Source: Catenovulum agarivorans YM01 (lineage in GTDB: Bacteria > Pseudomonadota > Gammaproteobacteria > Enterobacterales > Alteromonadaceae). Taken from it: DNA of 64,000 bases. The notes under the pieces were generated by a model that saw only the letters and a program-made list of their open reading frames with translations, made no database searches and was not told where the DNA came from. The translations under genes and the position numbers were made by a program. Below are positions 1 to 9,762 of this stretch, piece after piece (position 1 is the first letter of the stretch; every line of letters starts with the position of its first letter). The stretch covers positions 62,001 through 126,000 of the forward strand of contig NZ_AJWM01000041.1 in assembly GCF_000281085.1 (NCBI RefSeq). The letters run 5' to 3'.

Positions 1-456
1 ACGCCAGAGCGTAGACCAAAAGGGCAAAATTTAGCTTTGCAATTTGAACCAGTACTCAAACTACACCCGTTGTCACATATAACAAATGGTTATCTGCGCC
101 CGTGGAAACAAAGCAATGCTTGGGCAGCAAGTTTTAAAGACAAACAGCCTCAAGTTAAGTTTTGCTGGCCTGAGCCTGTCAAAATCAGCCAAATAACTCT
201 ATTCTTTGATACAGATGCAGACCATGCGTTAGAAACAGTATTAATGCAGCATCCAGAAAGTGAAATGCCGTACTGTGTGCAAAATTATCGGGTAAAACAG
301 GCTGATGGCAGTATTTTGCTTGAAGTGGTTGGAAATTATCAAACTGTTAATAAACATAAGTTAGCGCAAGCAATTCAAGTAGATGAACTTGTGTTTGAAT
401 TTGACCAGCCAAGCGATTTGGTACCAGCGAGTTTATTTCAAATAGAGATCCACTAG
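1..456 (+). CDS. C-terminal part of an unidentified protein (possibly FAD-dependent oxidoreductase)
   Basis: The reading frame is open from base 1 to the stop at 454-456, so this is the 3' end of a gene beginning outside the window; the apparent TTG start at 37 is only internal. About 151 residues are visible. They look like a beta-rich discoidin-like module: an NGYLRP stretch, a conserved-looking Asn-Ala-Trp, and a strand carrying FDTDADHALE. Similar C-terminal modules occur, to my recollection, on FAD-dependent oxidoreductases of planctomycetes and marine bacteria. That identity is a guess because the FAD-binding part is not in view. The next gene starts four bases after this stop, so the gene is probably cotranscribed with the sigma factor and FecR protein. 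Confidence 0.45.
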   Translation, partial: TPERRPKGQNLALQFEPVLKLHPLSHITNGYLRPWKQSNAWAASFKDKQPQVKFCWPEPVKISQITLFFDTDADHALETVLMQHPESEMPYCVQNYRVKQADGSILLEVVGNYQTVNKHKLAQAIQVDELVFEFDQPSDLVPASLFQIEIH

Positions 457-460
457 CTAA

Positions 461-1015
461 ATGCAAGACGATAGTCATTTAATTTTACAAGCGCGCAATG
501 GCGACATGCAGGCTTATGCAACTATTGTAGAACGCTACCAAAGTAGCGTTCGTGCCTGTTTGCGTATGCGTTTGCATGAGCCATCTGAGGCTGAAGATTT
601 AACCCAAGAAACCTTTATTCTTGCGTTTAATAAATTAAATGAATTTGATGAAAGCCGCCCAGTAGAAGCGTGGCTGCGTGGTATTGCCATTAACTTGCTT
701 AGAAATTACCTACGCAAGCATAAACCCATAAGTGTTGGCAGCCATGCCGAGCTAGAAATGATAATTAACCAGCAACTTGATACCGATTATTCTCAAGGGC
801 AAGAAGTAGCGAGCGTTGCAGCACTTAAAGATTGTATGACTCAGTTAAATGAAAAAACGCATGAGCTGGTTAATCAGCATTATAAACAAGGGTTTTCAAT
901 TGCCGAGCTTACTAAAAAACATGGGATGCGCCATTCGGCTATGACCATGCGTATGTTTCGTATACGAGAGAAATTGCGAGACTGCATAGAAAAAAATCTC
1001 AAGGAGTATTGTTAA
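461..1015 (+). CDS. ECF-type RNA polymerase sigma factor
   Basis: This 184-residue protein has the size and two-domain layout of an extracytoplasmic-function sigma factor. Region 2 lies at about residues 10-85 (EAEDLTQETFILAF, then WLRGIAINLLRNYLRK) and the region 4 helix-turn-helix at about 125-178. It would direct RNA polymerase to a small set of promoters. The ATG comes four bases after the upstream stop with no clear Shine-Dalgarno, suggesting translational coupling. The stop overlaps the start of the next gene (TAATG), whose product has a FecR domain, so this is a sigma/anti-sigma-like pair. The style recalls the Rhodopirellula/Verrucomicrobium ECF group; that sub-group assignment is inference. 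Confidence 0.9.
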   Translation: MQDDSHLILQARNGDMQAYATIVERYQSSVRACLRMRLHEPSEAEDLTQETFILAFNKLNEFDESRPVEAWLRGIAINLLRNYLRKHKPISVGSHAELEMIINQQLDTDYSQGQEVASVAALKDCMTQLNEKTHELVNQHYKQGFSIAELTKKHGMRHSAMTMRMFRIREKLRDCIEKNLKEYC

Positions 1016-2577
1016 TGAATCAATCAAATAGCTTGAGTAAAGAACAACGTCGATTAATTGCCGCGTATTTAGCGGGTGAAGAGGTAACCGATGCGCTGCT
1101 ATACGAATGCCGTAATCATCCTGAAGTTAAACAAGCATTAGCAAAACTAGTTGGCACTGACAGATTAATTCAGCTTGCGTTAGACACACAAAACCACCAA
1201 ACGGTTGATTCAGTCATGCAGCGAATTAGCCAGCAGCAGTCAGTTAAACAACCAGCGGCTAAAACTAAAGTGATTCGTCCTTGGTTTAAATCACAAATGG
1301 CGTTTGCGGCCAGCGTGGCAGCTATTGTTATGCTGTTTTTTATCAGTAGCTTAGTTTCAATGCAAAACAACTTAGCCGTGGTGACTAAAGTGGCTGCTTT
1401 ATCAGAAACAAGTGAGCTTTCTTTGGGTAAACGCCTGCACAAAGGTAAAATTTCTTTAGAGCAAGGTTACAGTGAAGTTGTAATGGACAATGGTGTGATA
1501 TTGGTTTTAGAAGCGCCCATTCAATTGAACATTCGCTCAGAAAATTTGGTGATTTTAGAAAAAGGTAAATTGGTTGCCAAAGTACCGCCGCAAGCAATCG
1601 GTTTTAGGGTAGACACCCCAAGCTCCGAAATAATTGATTTAGGCACTGAATTTGCGGTTGATGTAAATGAGCAAGGTGAAAGCCAAGTGCATGTATTGGA
1701 TGGCGAAGTAAAAGCGCGTGCATCAAAACAACAAGCTTTTAAAATGCTAAAAAAAGACCAAGCACTTTCTTTTAGTTTGGATGAAAAAATACAAATCATT
1801 CAAAGTAGCCCACATTTGTTTATGCGAGCTTTGCCGGGTAAATCAGCGGTTAATCCTGATTATTTGCATTGGTCTTTTGACCAAATTGAGCATGGGCAAT
1901 TTGCCTCTAGTGGCAAAGGCATGGCAGGGCAACATTACCCTGCATATGACAAAACCCAAGCCGGACAAATAAACCAAGTAGCAGGTGTATTTGCCAATGC
2001 AATAACCTTAGATGGCCGCAGCAATTGGTTAGAAACAGAATTTCCAGGTATTTCTGGTGATGCACCACGCACAGTTAGTTTTTGGGTAAAAGTGCCACAA
2101 GATATCGGCAGGCATGAAGTATTTGGTATTGTTAGTTGGGGCACACAGGAGTTTTATTCAGCATGGCAAATATCACCCAATCCGTTCCCACAAAATGGCC
2201 CAATTGGTGCACTGCGCATTGGTACTTACAATGCACAAGTGGTTGGTACGCGTGATTTGCGAGATGGGCAATGGCATCACGTAGCAGTAGTCTTGTATGG
2301 CGGAGAAGCGTCAGATATATCAACTCATGTACTTATGTACGTAGATGGTGAATTAGAAAAAACCAACGGAAAATCAGTTGCTAAAGTAAATACCAAAACA
2401 AGCCAAAATAACTCACGACCTTTGGCATTAGGGCGAAACATTGGTTACACAGCTGCACATGAAAAAGATAAATTCTTTCGCGGTGCGGTAGATGAGTTAT
2501 ACGTGTTTGATGCTGCACTAGAGCAACAACAAATCCGCCAATTGATGAAAAATAACTTATTTGAAGCAAATAACTAA
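1015..2577 (+). CDS. FecR-domain / LamG-domain membrane protein (putative anti-sigma factor)
   Basis: This 520-residue protein has a cytoplasmic N-terminus (about 1-93), one membrane helix (about 95-115), a FecR-type domain (about 130-245, with the [17 protein letters not shown] core) and a C-terminal LamG/concanavalin-like domain (about 300-505, with [13 protein letters not shown] and a late [11 protein letters not shown] strand). The start is the ATG at 1015, overlapping the sigma factor stop and preceded by AAGGAG at 1001-1006; an upstream TTG at 1009 fits less well. Known FecR proteins control a partner ECF sigma factor across the membrane. Here the usual TonB-receptor input seems replaced by a carbohydrate-binding-like LamG domain. 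That the pair senses polysaccharide is inference, helped by the adjacent agarase module. Confidence 0.85.
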   Translation: MNQSNSLSKEQRRLIAAYLAGEEVTDALLYECRNHPEVKQALAKLVGTDRLIQLALDTQNHQTVDSVMQRISQQQSVKQPAAKTKVIRPWFKSQMAFAASVAAIVMLFFISSLVSMQNNLAVVTKVAALSETSELSLGKRLHKGKISLEQGYSEVVMDNGVILVLEAPIQLNIRSENLVILEKGKLVAKVPPQAIGFRVDTPSSEIIDLGTEFAVDVNEQGESQVHVLDGEVKARASKQQAFKMLKKDQALSFSLDEKIQIIQSSPHLFMRALPGKSAVNPDYLHWSFDQIEHGQFASSGKGMAGQHYPAYDKTQAGQINQVAGVFANAITLDGRSNWLETEFPGISGDAPRTVSFWVKVPQDIGRHEVFGIVSWGTQEFYSAWQISPNPFPQNGPIGALRIGTYNAQVVGTRDLRDGQWHHVAVVLYGGEASDISTHVLMYVDGELEKTNGKSVAKVNTKTSQNNSRPLALGRNIGYTAAHEKDKFFRGAVDELYVFDAALEQQQIRQLMKNNLFEANN

Positions 2578-2595
2578 CCTCACTTTGTATCATAC

Positions 2596-2633
2596 ACTCG
2601 CTCTGAAATGCCGAACCGACAGACAGAGCGAGT
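2596..2633. terminator. Candidate bidirectional terminator hairpin
   Basis: A perfect 10-bp inverted repeat (ACTCGCTCTG / CAGAGCGAGT) with an 18-nt loop lies between two convergent genes, the FecR-LamG gene and the symporter gene. There is no strong T tract, so its strength is uncertain. Confidence 0.5.
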
Positions 2634-2639
2634 ATCATG

Positions 2640-4202
2640 TTACCACCAAGTCGCGTAAATAGTTACCAGCACTAACATACAGCCTAGAGCTGCTAGATTA
2701 AAACTTGTATCTGTAGTGAAATCAGTTGGATTAATTGCCACAGAGTGGTCATTTTCTGGGGTCTTGTTCAAGTATGAAACTGCGATAGATAGTAGGATAC
2801 ATAGAATAAAAACAATGCCGATGCGATCCATAAATGGCAGTTCTGGCCATAAAAATTTAAAACCAACCGAGAATATTGCAGAGCCAATTGCAGCGGCAAT
2901 TGCACCTTCAGATGTAGTGCGTTTCCAAAACATTCCCATAATAAATATAGCCGTTATGCCTGGTGAGAATAATCCGGTAAATTCTTGAATATATTGGAAA
3001 GCTTGGTCAAATTTACCTAATAAGGGCTCTGCAGTTATCAAGGCTATACTCAAAGCTAACAGCGTAGTGATGCGCCCTATGTGTACGTAATGACGTTGGG
3101 TTTTATTTGGTTTTAAGTTGCGATAAATATCCATGGTAAATATGGTTGAAATACTATTGGTCATGGACGCGAGCGACGAGACAATGGCGGCAATGAGCGC
3201 TGCAAATACCAAACCTTTTATACCGACAGGCATGAGCCCCATCAGTGAGGGGTACGCTTGATCTGGCTTAGCAATATCTGGATACAAAATCACTGCAGCT
3301 ATGCCAGGTAGCACGACAATGACAGGCATCAGCAGTTTTAAATAGGCCGCAAAAGCAATGCCTTTTTGCGCCTCGTTAATATTTTTAGCCGCTAAAGCGC
3401 GCTGAATAATATATTGGTTAAATCCCCAATAACCTACATTCATTACCCATAAGCCACCAACTAATACAGAGATACCAGGTAAACTCATGTAGTTAGGATT
3501 GTCTGGCGACAAAATCATATCAAAGTGCCCAGGGATAGTTTCAGTTAAAATATTAAATCCGTCTAATACGCCATTACCATCAGCAATGGCTTCAAGTGCC
3601 AAATAACTTAATAGTAATCCGCCAAAAATTAGCAAAACAACTTGGATAATATCGGTATAAGCAACGGCTTTTAACCCCCCATAAAGTGAGTATGCAATAG
3701 AAAATAGAGCTAAAAATATCATGCCGAACATCCAGTCGACACCCGCCACTGTGTGTATCGCGAGTCCGCCTAACCATAAAACTGATGTTAAATTGACAAA
3801 AACAAATACAGCTAACCAGAATAGGGCAAGAATTGTTTTCACTCTGGAGTCAAAGCGTTTCTCTAAATACTGCGGCATGGTATAAATTTGGTTTTTTAAA
3901 AATATCGGGATCAGATATTTTCCGACCAAAATTAACGTAATTGCTGCCATCCATTCGTAAGAAGCAATTGCTAAGCCGATTGCAAAACCTGAGCCCGACA
4001 TACCAATTATCTGTTCGGCAGAGATATTTGCGGCAATCAGTGAAGCACCGATCGCCCACCAAGGTAGAGATTTACTCGCGAGGAAATAATCTTCGGTATT
4101 TCGTTCTCCCTTATGATCATTTTTTGATATCCATAGGGCTATGCAGAGCAGGCCGATAACGTATGCGATAAATACGCTAAAGTCTAATTGTTCTAGTTTC
4201 AT
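2640..4202 (-). CDS. Sodium:solute symporter (SSS/SGLT family)
   Basis: This is a hydrophobic protein of 520 residues with many membrane helices, of the length usual for the SSS family. It has the family's sodium-site region (GASLIAANISAEQIIGMSGSG near residues 60-80) and the YSLYGGLKAVAYTDIIQ segment typical of sugar-transporting SGLT-like members. The start chosen is the ATG at 4202 (MKLEQLDF), which places the first helix about ten residues in. The longer frame from 4280 would add 26 residues unlike the family and would run through the 4241-4287 palindrome. Downstream of the GH50-GH2 pair on the same strand, it is the likely importer of galactan-derived sugar; the substrate is inferred from context. 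Confidence 0.88.
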   Translation of the reverse strand: MKLEQLDFSVFIAYVIGLLCIALWISKNDHKGERNTEDYFLASKSLPWWAIGASLIAANISAEQIIGMSGSGFAIGLAIASYEWMAAITLILVGKYLIPIFLKNQIYTMPQYLEKRFDSRVKTILALFWLAVFVFVNLTSVLWLGGLAIHTVAGVDWMFGMIFLALFSIAYSLYGGLKAVAYTDIIQVVLLIFGGLLLSYLALEAIADGNGVLDGFNILTETIPGHFDMILSPDNPNYMSLPGISVLVGGLWVMNVGYWGFNQYIIQRALAAKNINEAQKGIAFAAYLKLLMPVIVVLPGIAAVILYPDIAKPDQAYPSLMGLMPVGIKGLVFAALIAAIVSSLASMTNSISTIFTMDIYRNLKPNKTQRHYVHIGRITTLLALSIALITAEPLLGKFDQAFQYIQEFTGLFSPGITAIFIMGMFWKRTTSEGAIAAAIGSAIFSVGFKFLWPELPFMDRIGIVFILCILLSIAVSYLNKTPENDHSVAINPTDFTTDTSFNLAALGCMLVLVTIYATWW

Positions 4203-4240
4203 ATTTGCACTCTTCGTTTGCACGATACAATTTAAGGTTG

Positions 4241-4287
4241 ATGTTATTTGTTTAGTATGATTTTTGATCATTGTAAACAAATAACAT
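4241..4287. promoter_or_regulatory. 14-bp-arm inverted repeat upstream of the symporter gene
   Basis: Perfect arms ATGTTATTTGTTTA (4241-4254) and its complement (4274-4287) flank a 19-nt spacer. They lie 39 bases upstream of the symporter ATG. This could be an operator, perhaps for the nearby IclR protein, or a leader hairpin; the sequence alone does not separate these. Confidence 0.5.
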
Positions 4288-4342
4288 TTAAATTGTAAAT
4301 GCTATATTGGTCTGTGTGATAGCCTCAACAACTATTGATTAA

Positions 4343-4368
4343 GAGTGCAGGCGAGTTCACCTACACTC
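4343..4368 (-). terminator. Candidate terminator after the GH2 gene
   Basis: A nine-base-pair stem with one mismatch (GAGTGCAGG / CCTACACTC) and an 8-nt loop lies just past the GH2 stop, with TTAATCAAT following on the minus strand. It probably reduces read-through from the agarase/GH2 pair into the symporter gene. Confidence 0.4.
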
Positions 4369-4388
4369 CCAAAATAGGCAATAGCCGA

Positions 4389-7271
4389 TTACCGATTGAC
4401 ACTAACCGATGCAAATTGACCCGGTTTTTGCTGAGCATCTAAAGTAGCTATTTGTAAATCAGTTGCTTGTACAAGCCGAGGATCTTCTAGGTTAATAAAG
4501 TTTGAATAGGCTAACCTTGTGTTTAATTCAAACCTTTTACCTTTCGCATCTTTAGCTGTTATACAGTAACCCGTTGCCCCACGAATCGGCGTTAGTTTCA
4601 ACACGTAGCCTTTTATTGTGGCAATTGCTGCCGCATCACTCGGTGGAAGTAAGCCAGAAGGACTTTGGAGTACCACTTTGTGTTCTTCGCTCCAATCACT
4701 GTCTATTGTGCCGGTAATTAAACGTCTAAATTTAAAATAATGGTCTTTCCCTTGCTCAATAGCCGGTATGCGCGTTGCTCCTTTAGTTTGCACTAAATGT
4801 TTGTGGGTATATTCGCCTGGACTTAAACCATATTGCACTTCAAATGCGAAATCGTTACGTGCAACAGAAAAACCAATATGAAATGCGTCTAACTTGCCTT
4901 CGGTTGCCCAAATTATCGGTGGCAATTCGTTTGGCGCAGTTTCTACTTTTAGCTGCTTTTTATTGGCCTGGCCACGACCTGCATCATTAAGTGCATATAG
5001 GTGCAATGTGTATTCGGTTTGTGGTTGTAAACCGCTGACTTCGGCAAAATGATTGATGGTTGGTTTTCCCAGAATTTTTTCACCTTTAGGACCTATTGCA
5101 ACCAATTGATATTCGTTCGCTAGTGCTGAGCGGTTATAGACAACTCGGATTGTATCCAAGGAAGTGAAATAAGCTTTAATTTCGCTACTAAGCGGCACTT
5201 GTTTATCGTGCGAGATCTGCTGTGCAACATACCCTGCTGAGTCAATTAAGCTAACTTGAAGTTTCGCGTAGTCTCCGAAATACGGCACTTCAAATACTGG
5301 GGCACTTTGTCCTGGCGATAAAGTAGCAATGGGCAGTTGGCCAATTTGCATAGTGTCACCTTTACGGTTGAGTGCTTGCCAAATAAGTCGATAGCCAGAC
5401 ATAGTGTAAGATGGGAAACTATTTAACGAGCGTGATGTCAGTTTGATTTTGGGGAATTTACCGCTGGTGTCTAGTTCAAATTTTTCTAATGGTGAATAGA
5501 AATTTTGTAACTTGGCAAACGAGCGCTTTTTATTGCGATACGAGGTTAATACACCCCAAGCTCGGTTCTGTGAAAAGTCAGTCGTCCACGATGGTTTTTC
5601 GTCGTACCAAGTACTACGGTAGTCGCTAAACGCGAAATGCGATGTGCCAATTAAGTATGGATATTTACGCAAAGGCCCCATCAAGGCTTCAACATCTAAC
5701 ACAGATTCATTTGGGTCAACCCCATCTAGTGCTGTGCCAATTTCTGAGAAAAATATTGGTTTGTCAGGGTGGTATGAATCAACTACCTGCAAGCGTTCTT
5801 CATGTTTACCATATTTATTAAACATGACAATTTCAGAAAACTTTGACGGATCATTTTTCTGGTAGTCAGCTGAATAAGAGATGTACACAGCTAGTCGCGT
5901 CGGATCTAACGCTTTTGCATGGGCAATTGCGCTTTCCACATATTCAAGCACTTTGGGGTTTTTGTTTAAATCGCCAATTTCATTGCCAACACTACGCGCA
6001 ATAACAGATGGGTGATTGTAGTTGTCTGAAACCAATCGCTCTAACCATTGTTTTGGCAATGGATGGTCTGGGTCAACTAACGCATCTTTGCCCCATAAGG
6101 CAACTTCTTCAACCACTAAAAAACCAACTTCATCTAGATAGTCTAAGTATTCTTTTGGTAGTGCAGGGCCTGACAGACGAGCAAAATTAGCATTTAAAGA
6201 TTTTAATAAATCAACATCTTCTTTAATGCGCGAAAGTGGCAGGGCGTTACCATCAAATCTGTCTTCTGGTACCATGTTAAGTCCAACCAACCGTACTTGT
6301 TCGCCGTTTAGAAATAACTTACGCTCTTTTACTTCCACAGTGCGAATGCCAAATCTATCTTTATGTTGATGGATTATTTGCTTGTTGATACGCAGCGTTG
6401 TTTCAATATGGTAAAGATTTGGGCTATTAAAGTGCCATAGCGCAACTTTGTTAGGCTCTAACGTATACGATGCCGTTAGTTTTTGCTGATTATTCTCAGC
6501 TATTGTAACGCTTGGTATATCGTTATAAACAGCAACAACTTGGCCATTGCGTAATAATTTATGCTCAATGGTTGCGTTGATTTGTTTGTCATCTAAGTTA
6601 GCTAGAAAGGTTTCTAACTTTATGTTGGCGCTGCCGCTGGATAAATTGGGTTGAGCCGTTACATAGACTTTTTCAATATGCGTTTTAGGACGAATATCAA
6701 GGTATACTGGACGGCGAATGCCACCCCAATTCCATACTGCACCACGCCTAAATCGGTTGTTTACCTTTACAACTAAGGTATTGTTTTGCTCTGGTTTTAA
6801 GTGTTTGGAAATATCAAATTCAAAAGCCATAAAACCCAGTTTGTTGGCACCTAAATAAACACCGTTTAACCAAACTTCTGAATCGTTGTAAACACTGTCA
6901 AATACCAAACGCACTTGCTGTGTTTGCCAATGTTTACTGCCTTTGAATTCGGTTCGATACCAAGCATCGCCCATGTAATTGGCGTATTGGTCGTATACGT
7001 CCCACACACCAGGTACGGCTATTTGGTCCCAATTTTGTGTATTTGTACTGGTTTTCCACCATTGCTGTTTATTGCCATTTTTATAAGGATCAATTTGAAA
7101 TTGCCATTGTCCTGCCAGAGATACTTTTTCTGAGTAATGGTTGTTTTTGAAATTGTTGTCTAAAGCATCGCTTGTTGGGTATACAGGTGCTGAAGTTAAG
7201 TTGCACGCACTCAATAGCATTAAGCTTGCAACCGCTAAAATCGGTTTAGCTTTGAGTATTTTATTAAACAT
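4389..7271 (-). CDS. Glycoside hydrolase family 2 lipoprotein (beta-galactosidase-like)
   Basis: This 960-residue protein has a lipoprotein signal (LLSAC, Cys23). The GH2 layout follows: a sugar-binding jelly roll (about 45-195, with WYRTEF and VWLNGVYLG), an immunoglobulin-like sandwich (about 200-315) and a TIM barrel (about 316-590). The catalytic acid/base is probably Glu431 in VGNEIGD and the nucleophile Glu510 in FFSEIG. Fibronectin-III-like repeats fill the C-terminus (about 690-950). The ATG follows the agarase stop by two bases, indicating one operon and translational coupling. The role inferred is cleavage of agar or related galactan oligosaccharides at the cell envelope. GH2 also includes glucuronidases and mannosidases, so the substrate rests on context. 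Confidence 0.85.
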   Translation of the reverse strand: MFNKILKAKPILAVASLMLLSACNLTSAPVYPTSDALDNNFKNNHYSEKVSLAGQWQFQIDPYKNGNKQQWWKTSTNTQNWDQIAVPGVWDVYDQYANYMGDAWYRTEFKGSKHWQTQQVRLVFDSVYNDSEVWLNGVYLGANKLGFMAFEFDISKHLKPEQNNTLVVKVNNRFRRGAVWNWGGIRRPVYLDIRPKTHIEKVYVTAQPNLSSGSANIKLETFLANLDDKQINATIEHKLLRNGQVVAVYNDIPSVTIAENNQQKLTASYTLEPNKVALWHFNSPNLYHIETTLRINKQIIHQHKDRFGIRTVEVKERKLFLNGEQVRLVGLNMVPEDRFDGNALPLSRIKEDVDLLKSLNANFARLSGPALPKEYLDYLDEVGFLVVEEVALWGKDALVDPDHPLPKQWLERLVSDNYNHPSVIARSVGNEIGDLNKNPKVLEYVESAIAHAKALDPTRLAVYISYSADYQKNDPSKFSEIVMFNKYGKHEERLQVVDSYHPDKPIFFSEIGTALDGVDPNESVLDVEALMGPLRKYPYLIGTSHFAFSDYRSTWYDEKPSWTTDFSQNRAWGVLTSYRNKKRSFAKLQNFYSPLEKFELDTSGKFPKIKLTSRSLNSFPSYTMSGYRLIWQALNRKGDTMQIGQLPIATLSPGQSAPVFEVPYFGDYAKLQVSLIDSAGYVAQQISHDKQVPLSSEIKAYFTSLDTIRVVYNRSALANEYQLVAIGPKGEKILGKPTINHFAEVSGLQPQTEYTLHLYALNDAGRGQANKKQLKVETAPNELPPIIWATEGKLDAFHIGFSVARNDFAFEVQYGLSPGEYTHKHLVQTKGATRIPAIEQGKDHYFKFRRLITGTIDSDWSEEHKVVLQSPSGLLPPSDAAAIATIKGYVLKLTPIRGATGYCITAKDAKGKRFELNTRLAYSNFINLEDPRLVQATDLQIATLDAQQKPGQFASVSVNR

Positions 7272-7273
7272 AA

Positions 7274-9553
7274 TTATTTAAACCGTCGCGTGTAGATTGT
7301 TTGATTGACTTCTTTAGCTGCATCTACCAAAGGCTGATATGGAACATCCGCAACATTTACAAAACCGACGTTGTAGTTTTCGCCATCGTAGGCACGGCCT
7401 GTCAAAGGAGAGTCTATATATTGAAACCAGTGTGCGCCGACAAAGTAAGGGTTGTCGATTACGCTGTACATGTACTCTTGATATTTTTTGCCGCGGTCGG
7501 CTTGGTTGGTTGCATGAATCAGCCCTGGATTAAATAAACCTGAGTCCATTGAACCGTTGTGAAATTCACCAATAATGCTTGGCATGTCTAGCTCGGTTAA
7601 TATATCCCAATATGGTTGGTCTATACCTTCTCTGTAGTAGTTGTAGCTCATTACATCAACCCATTTTGCTGCGGCTTTTCTAACTTCAGGTGTCATTGCC
7701 CAGTGGGCAAACCTTGGCCCCATGTACATATGGTTTGGCATATGTTGCTCAAGTAAATTGGCGACTATGCTGAAGTATTTGTTTGCGTAGTGGTATAAAA
7801 GCGCAGAAAAATCTTGCTGCATTGCGTCTGAAATAACATCAACGGTATAAGGCGCTTCAAGTTGTTGCCAAGAAGTAAAATTACTCTGCCAAGCGCTATT
7901 TAATTGACTGATGCTGGCATAACGCTGTTTTAGCTCAGTGACAAAACTTTGTTTAATTGGACTTTCTGATGCTTGTTTAGTTAGTGCGTTGATGACTATG
8001 CCGTATTGTGCGGTTGGTCCCCATTCTGATCCCCAACTTTTTTCATTGTCGATAAATACGCCTACACACCAAGGGTTATTTTGTACTTCATTCGCGATTT
8101 GTTTAACGGTTACTTCTGCTTTTTGTGCAAATACAGGATCAAATACGTCAGGCATTGCGCCCCAATAGTCATTGCCTGAGCTGACTGTTTTAAAGTCGCC
8201 AATTATCCAACCATTGGCAAAATAGGGTAGGCGGTTGAGCTGGTAATAGCTTGGGTCTACCCAGTTACCAAAAGAGGTGAATCCCCAGGTATGCATACGT
8301 TTAATTGTGGTGTCGCGCCATTTTTCCATCAAAAGCGCTTCGTCATTGGTTTGGTATTTACGCGCTAAATTAGCGCGATAAAAACTATAGGTTTCACCGT
8401 GCTCAATTGCACCAGTGTGGACTTCACGCCGGTAGCCAAAACTTGCCGCTTCTTCGCTTTGATAGCTGGGTAACCAAGTAAACATATTTGCGCGGATAGC
8501 GGAACTTACGTGGCGAGAGGCAATTGCGCTATCAGGCGCACGGTTTAAGCCAATGGAGTCTTCAGGCGTATAGTCTTGTGGGTCTCTTTGTTTGATGAAT
8601 TTTTTGTCAAAGTCATAACCTGTGATGGTGGAAGTATTGGCCATGCGGATATTGGCGATGCCATTTGAGAAAAACAAATAGCCTTCAGGATCGACAATAG
8701 ACCATTTACCTTGATATTTTTCAGTGCGATAAAAACCCGTCGCTTTTAGTTTGGGGCCGTCAGCCCAGCCATTAAATTTTGAGCGAGAAGGCAGTGGGTG
8801 GTCGACTAGAGTTTGTTGCTCTTGCTGACTAAAAGCTTGTAGCTCTTCTACAGAATGGACTTTGCGTTCAAATTCTTGTTTGGCGTTTTGGCCAAATTTA
8901 TCCACTATGCCAGTTAAAAAGTTCTCATCAAATTGTTTAGGCTCAACCAGTTTTATGTTGTCAATTTCTAACGTTTTATTTTCGAGTACACCTGAGACTA
9001 AAAATTTTATTTTACTGATAGCGCCAATGTCAGGCTGTTTAACTCCACCGCGCCAAATAGTGTGCACATAATCATGTTGCCAACTTGGTGGGTTATTGCG
9101 AATACCTGAGTTAACTTGCAAGCCCAAGCTTTTTAGCTCAATTAAATAGCTGTTGTTACTATTGGCTGGTATTACTACATTACGTAGTTGAAATGCATTG
9201 TGTGTATCGTAAGTGTAAATATACACATGGGTTGAAGATGAACTGGGGTTTTTAATATCTAGTGCAATAGCTGCATTTTGATATTGGCTAAAGTCCCAAG
9301 GTTTAGCTGGCTGTATGGTAAAAGACGCATCGTGATGGTCTGTCGAGGCGAGCTTAATAACTAAGGATTGCCCATTTGCATTAGATTGCAATTTTGCTTG
9401 AGCATTTTCCAACAAAATTAATTTTTTGTCTGTGTCGTTTTCAAAGTCTATCAATAACGAATCCGTGGCTTGTGTTGGTAATGAGTTGCTACAGGCACTG
9501 CAGGCTAGGATAAAAATAGTTAATGCTAATGGTTTTATTGAATCTAGCTTCAT
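7274..9553 (-). CDS. GH50 beta-agarase, lipoprotein
   Basis: This 759-residue protein has a lipoprotein-type signal (FILACSAC), an N-terminal carbohydrate-binding-like beta-sandwich (about 35-205, ending in the LEIDNIKL strand) and a GH50 TIM barrel (about 255-755). Family hallmarks visible are GKWSIVDPEGYLFFSNGIAN, WGFTSFGNW, the presumed acid/base Glu504 in FIDNEKSWG and the presumed nucleophile Glu663 in IIGEFHNG. This is close to the spacing recalled for characterised Aga50 enzymes. GH50 enzymes cut beta-1,4 bonds of agarose, releasing neoagarobiose or neoagarotetraose. The start at 9553 is supported by GGAG five bases upstream; a longer frame to 9619 lacks this. It heads an operon with the GH2 gene. 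Confidence 0.9.
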   Translation of the reverse strand: MKLDSIKPLALTIFILACSACSNSLPTQATDSLLIDFENDTDKKLILLENAQAKLQSNANGQSLVIKLASTDHHDASFTIQPAKPWDFSQYQNAAIALDIKNPSSSSTHVYIYTYDTHNAFQLRNVVIPANSNNSYLIELKSLGLQVNSGIRNNPPSWQHDYVHTIWRGGVKQPDIGAISKIKFLVSGVLENKTLEIDNIKLVEPKQFDENFLTGIVDKFGQNAKQEFERKVHSVEELQAFSQQEQQTLVDHPLPSRSKFNGWADGPKLKATGFYRTEKYQGKWSIVDPEGYLFFSNGIANIRMANTSTITGYDFDKKFIKQRDPQDYTPEDSIGLNRAPDSAIASRHVSSAIRANMFTWLPSYQSEEAASFGYRREVHTGAIEHGETYSFYRANLARKYQTNDEALLMEKWRDTTIKRMHTWGFTSFGNWVDPSYYQLNRLPYFANGWIIGDFKTVSSGNDYWGAMPDVFDPVFAQKAEVTVKQIANEVQNNPWCVGVFIDNEKSWGSEWGPTAQYGIVINALTKQASESPIKQSFVTELKQRYASISQLNSAWQSNFTSWQQLEAPYTVDVISDAMQQDFSALLYHYANKYFSIVANLLEQHMPNHMYMGPRFAHWAMTPEVRKAAAKWVDVMSYNYYREGIDQPYWDILTELDMPSIIGEFHNGSMDSGLFNPGLIHATNQADRGKKYQEYMYSVIDNPYFVGAHWFQYIDSPLTGRAYDGENYNVGFVNVADVPYQPLVDAAKEVNQTIYTRRFK

Positions 9554-9762
9554 CAAAACTCCAAAATAAGTGTTGTTAGTTATTAACAGTATTGTTTTGG
9601 AAGCGTAAGGTTGACACATATTATTTTAAAAAATTGTAACAAGGTAACTGAAGCTGCTTTCAAGAGCCTTGTTGCTCGTTAAATGTCGGTATGAATTGGC
9701 TCTAAGCTTTAAAGCTCCTATGTTAATATAAGCGCCAAATAATATGCTTGAGGGCAACAATT

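Noticed and set aside
4203-4280. N-terminal extension of the symporter to base 4280
   Set aside because: The extra 26 residues are unlike the family, and most of the stretch is a perfect inverted repeat better explained as regulatory.
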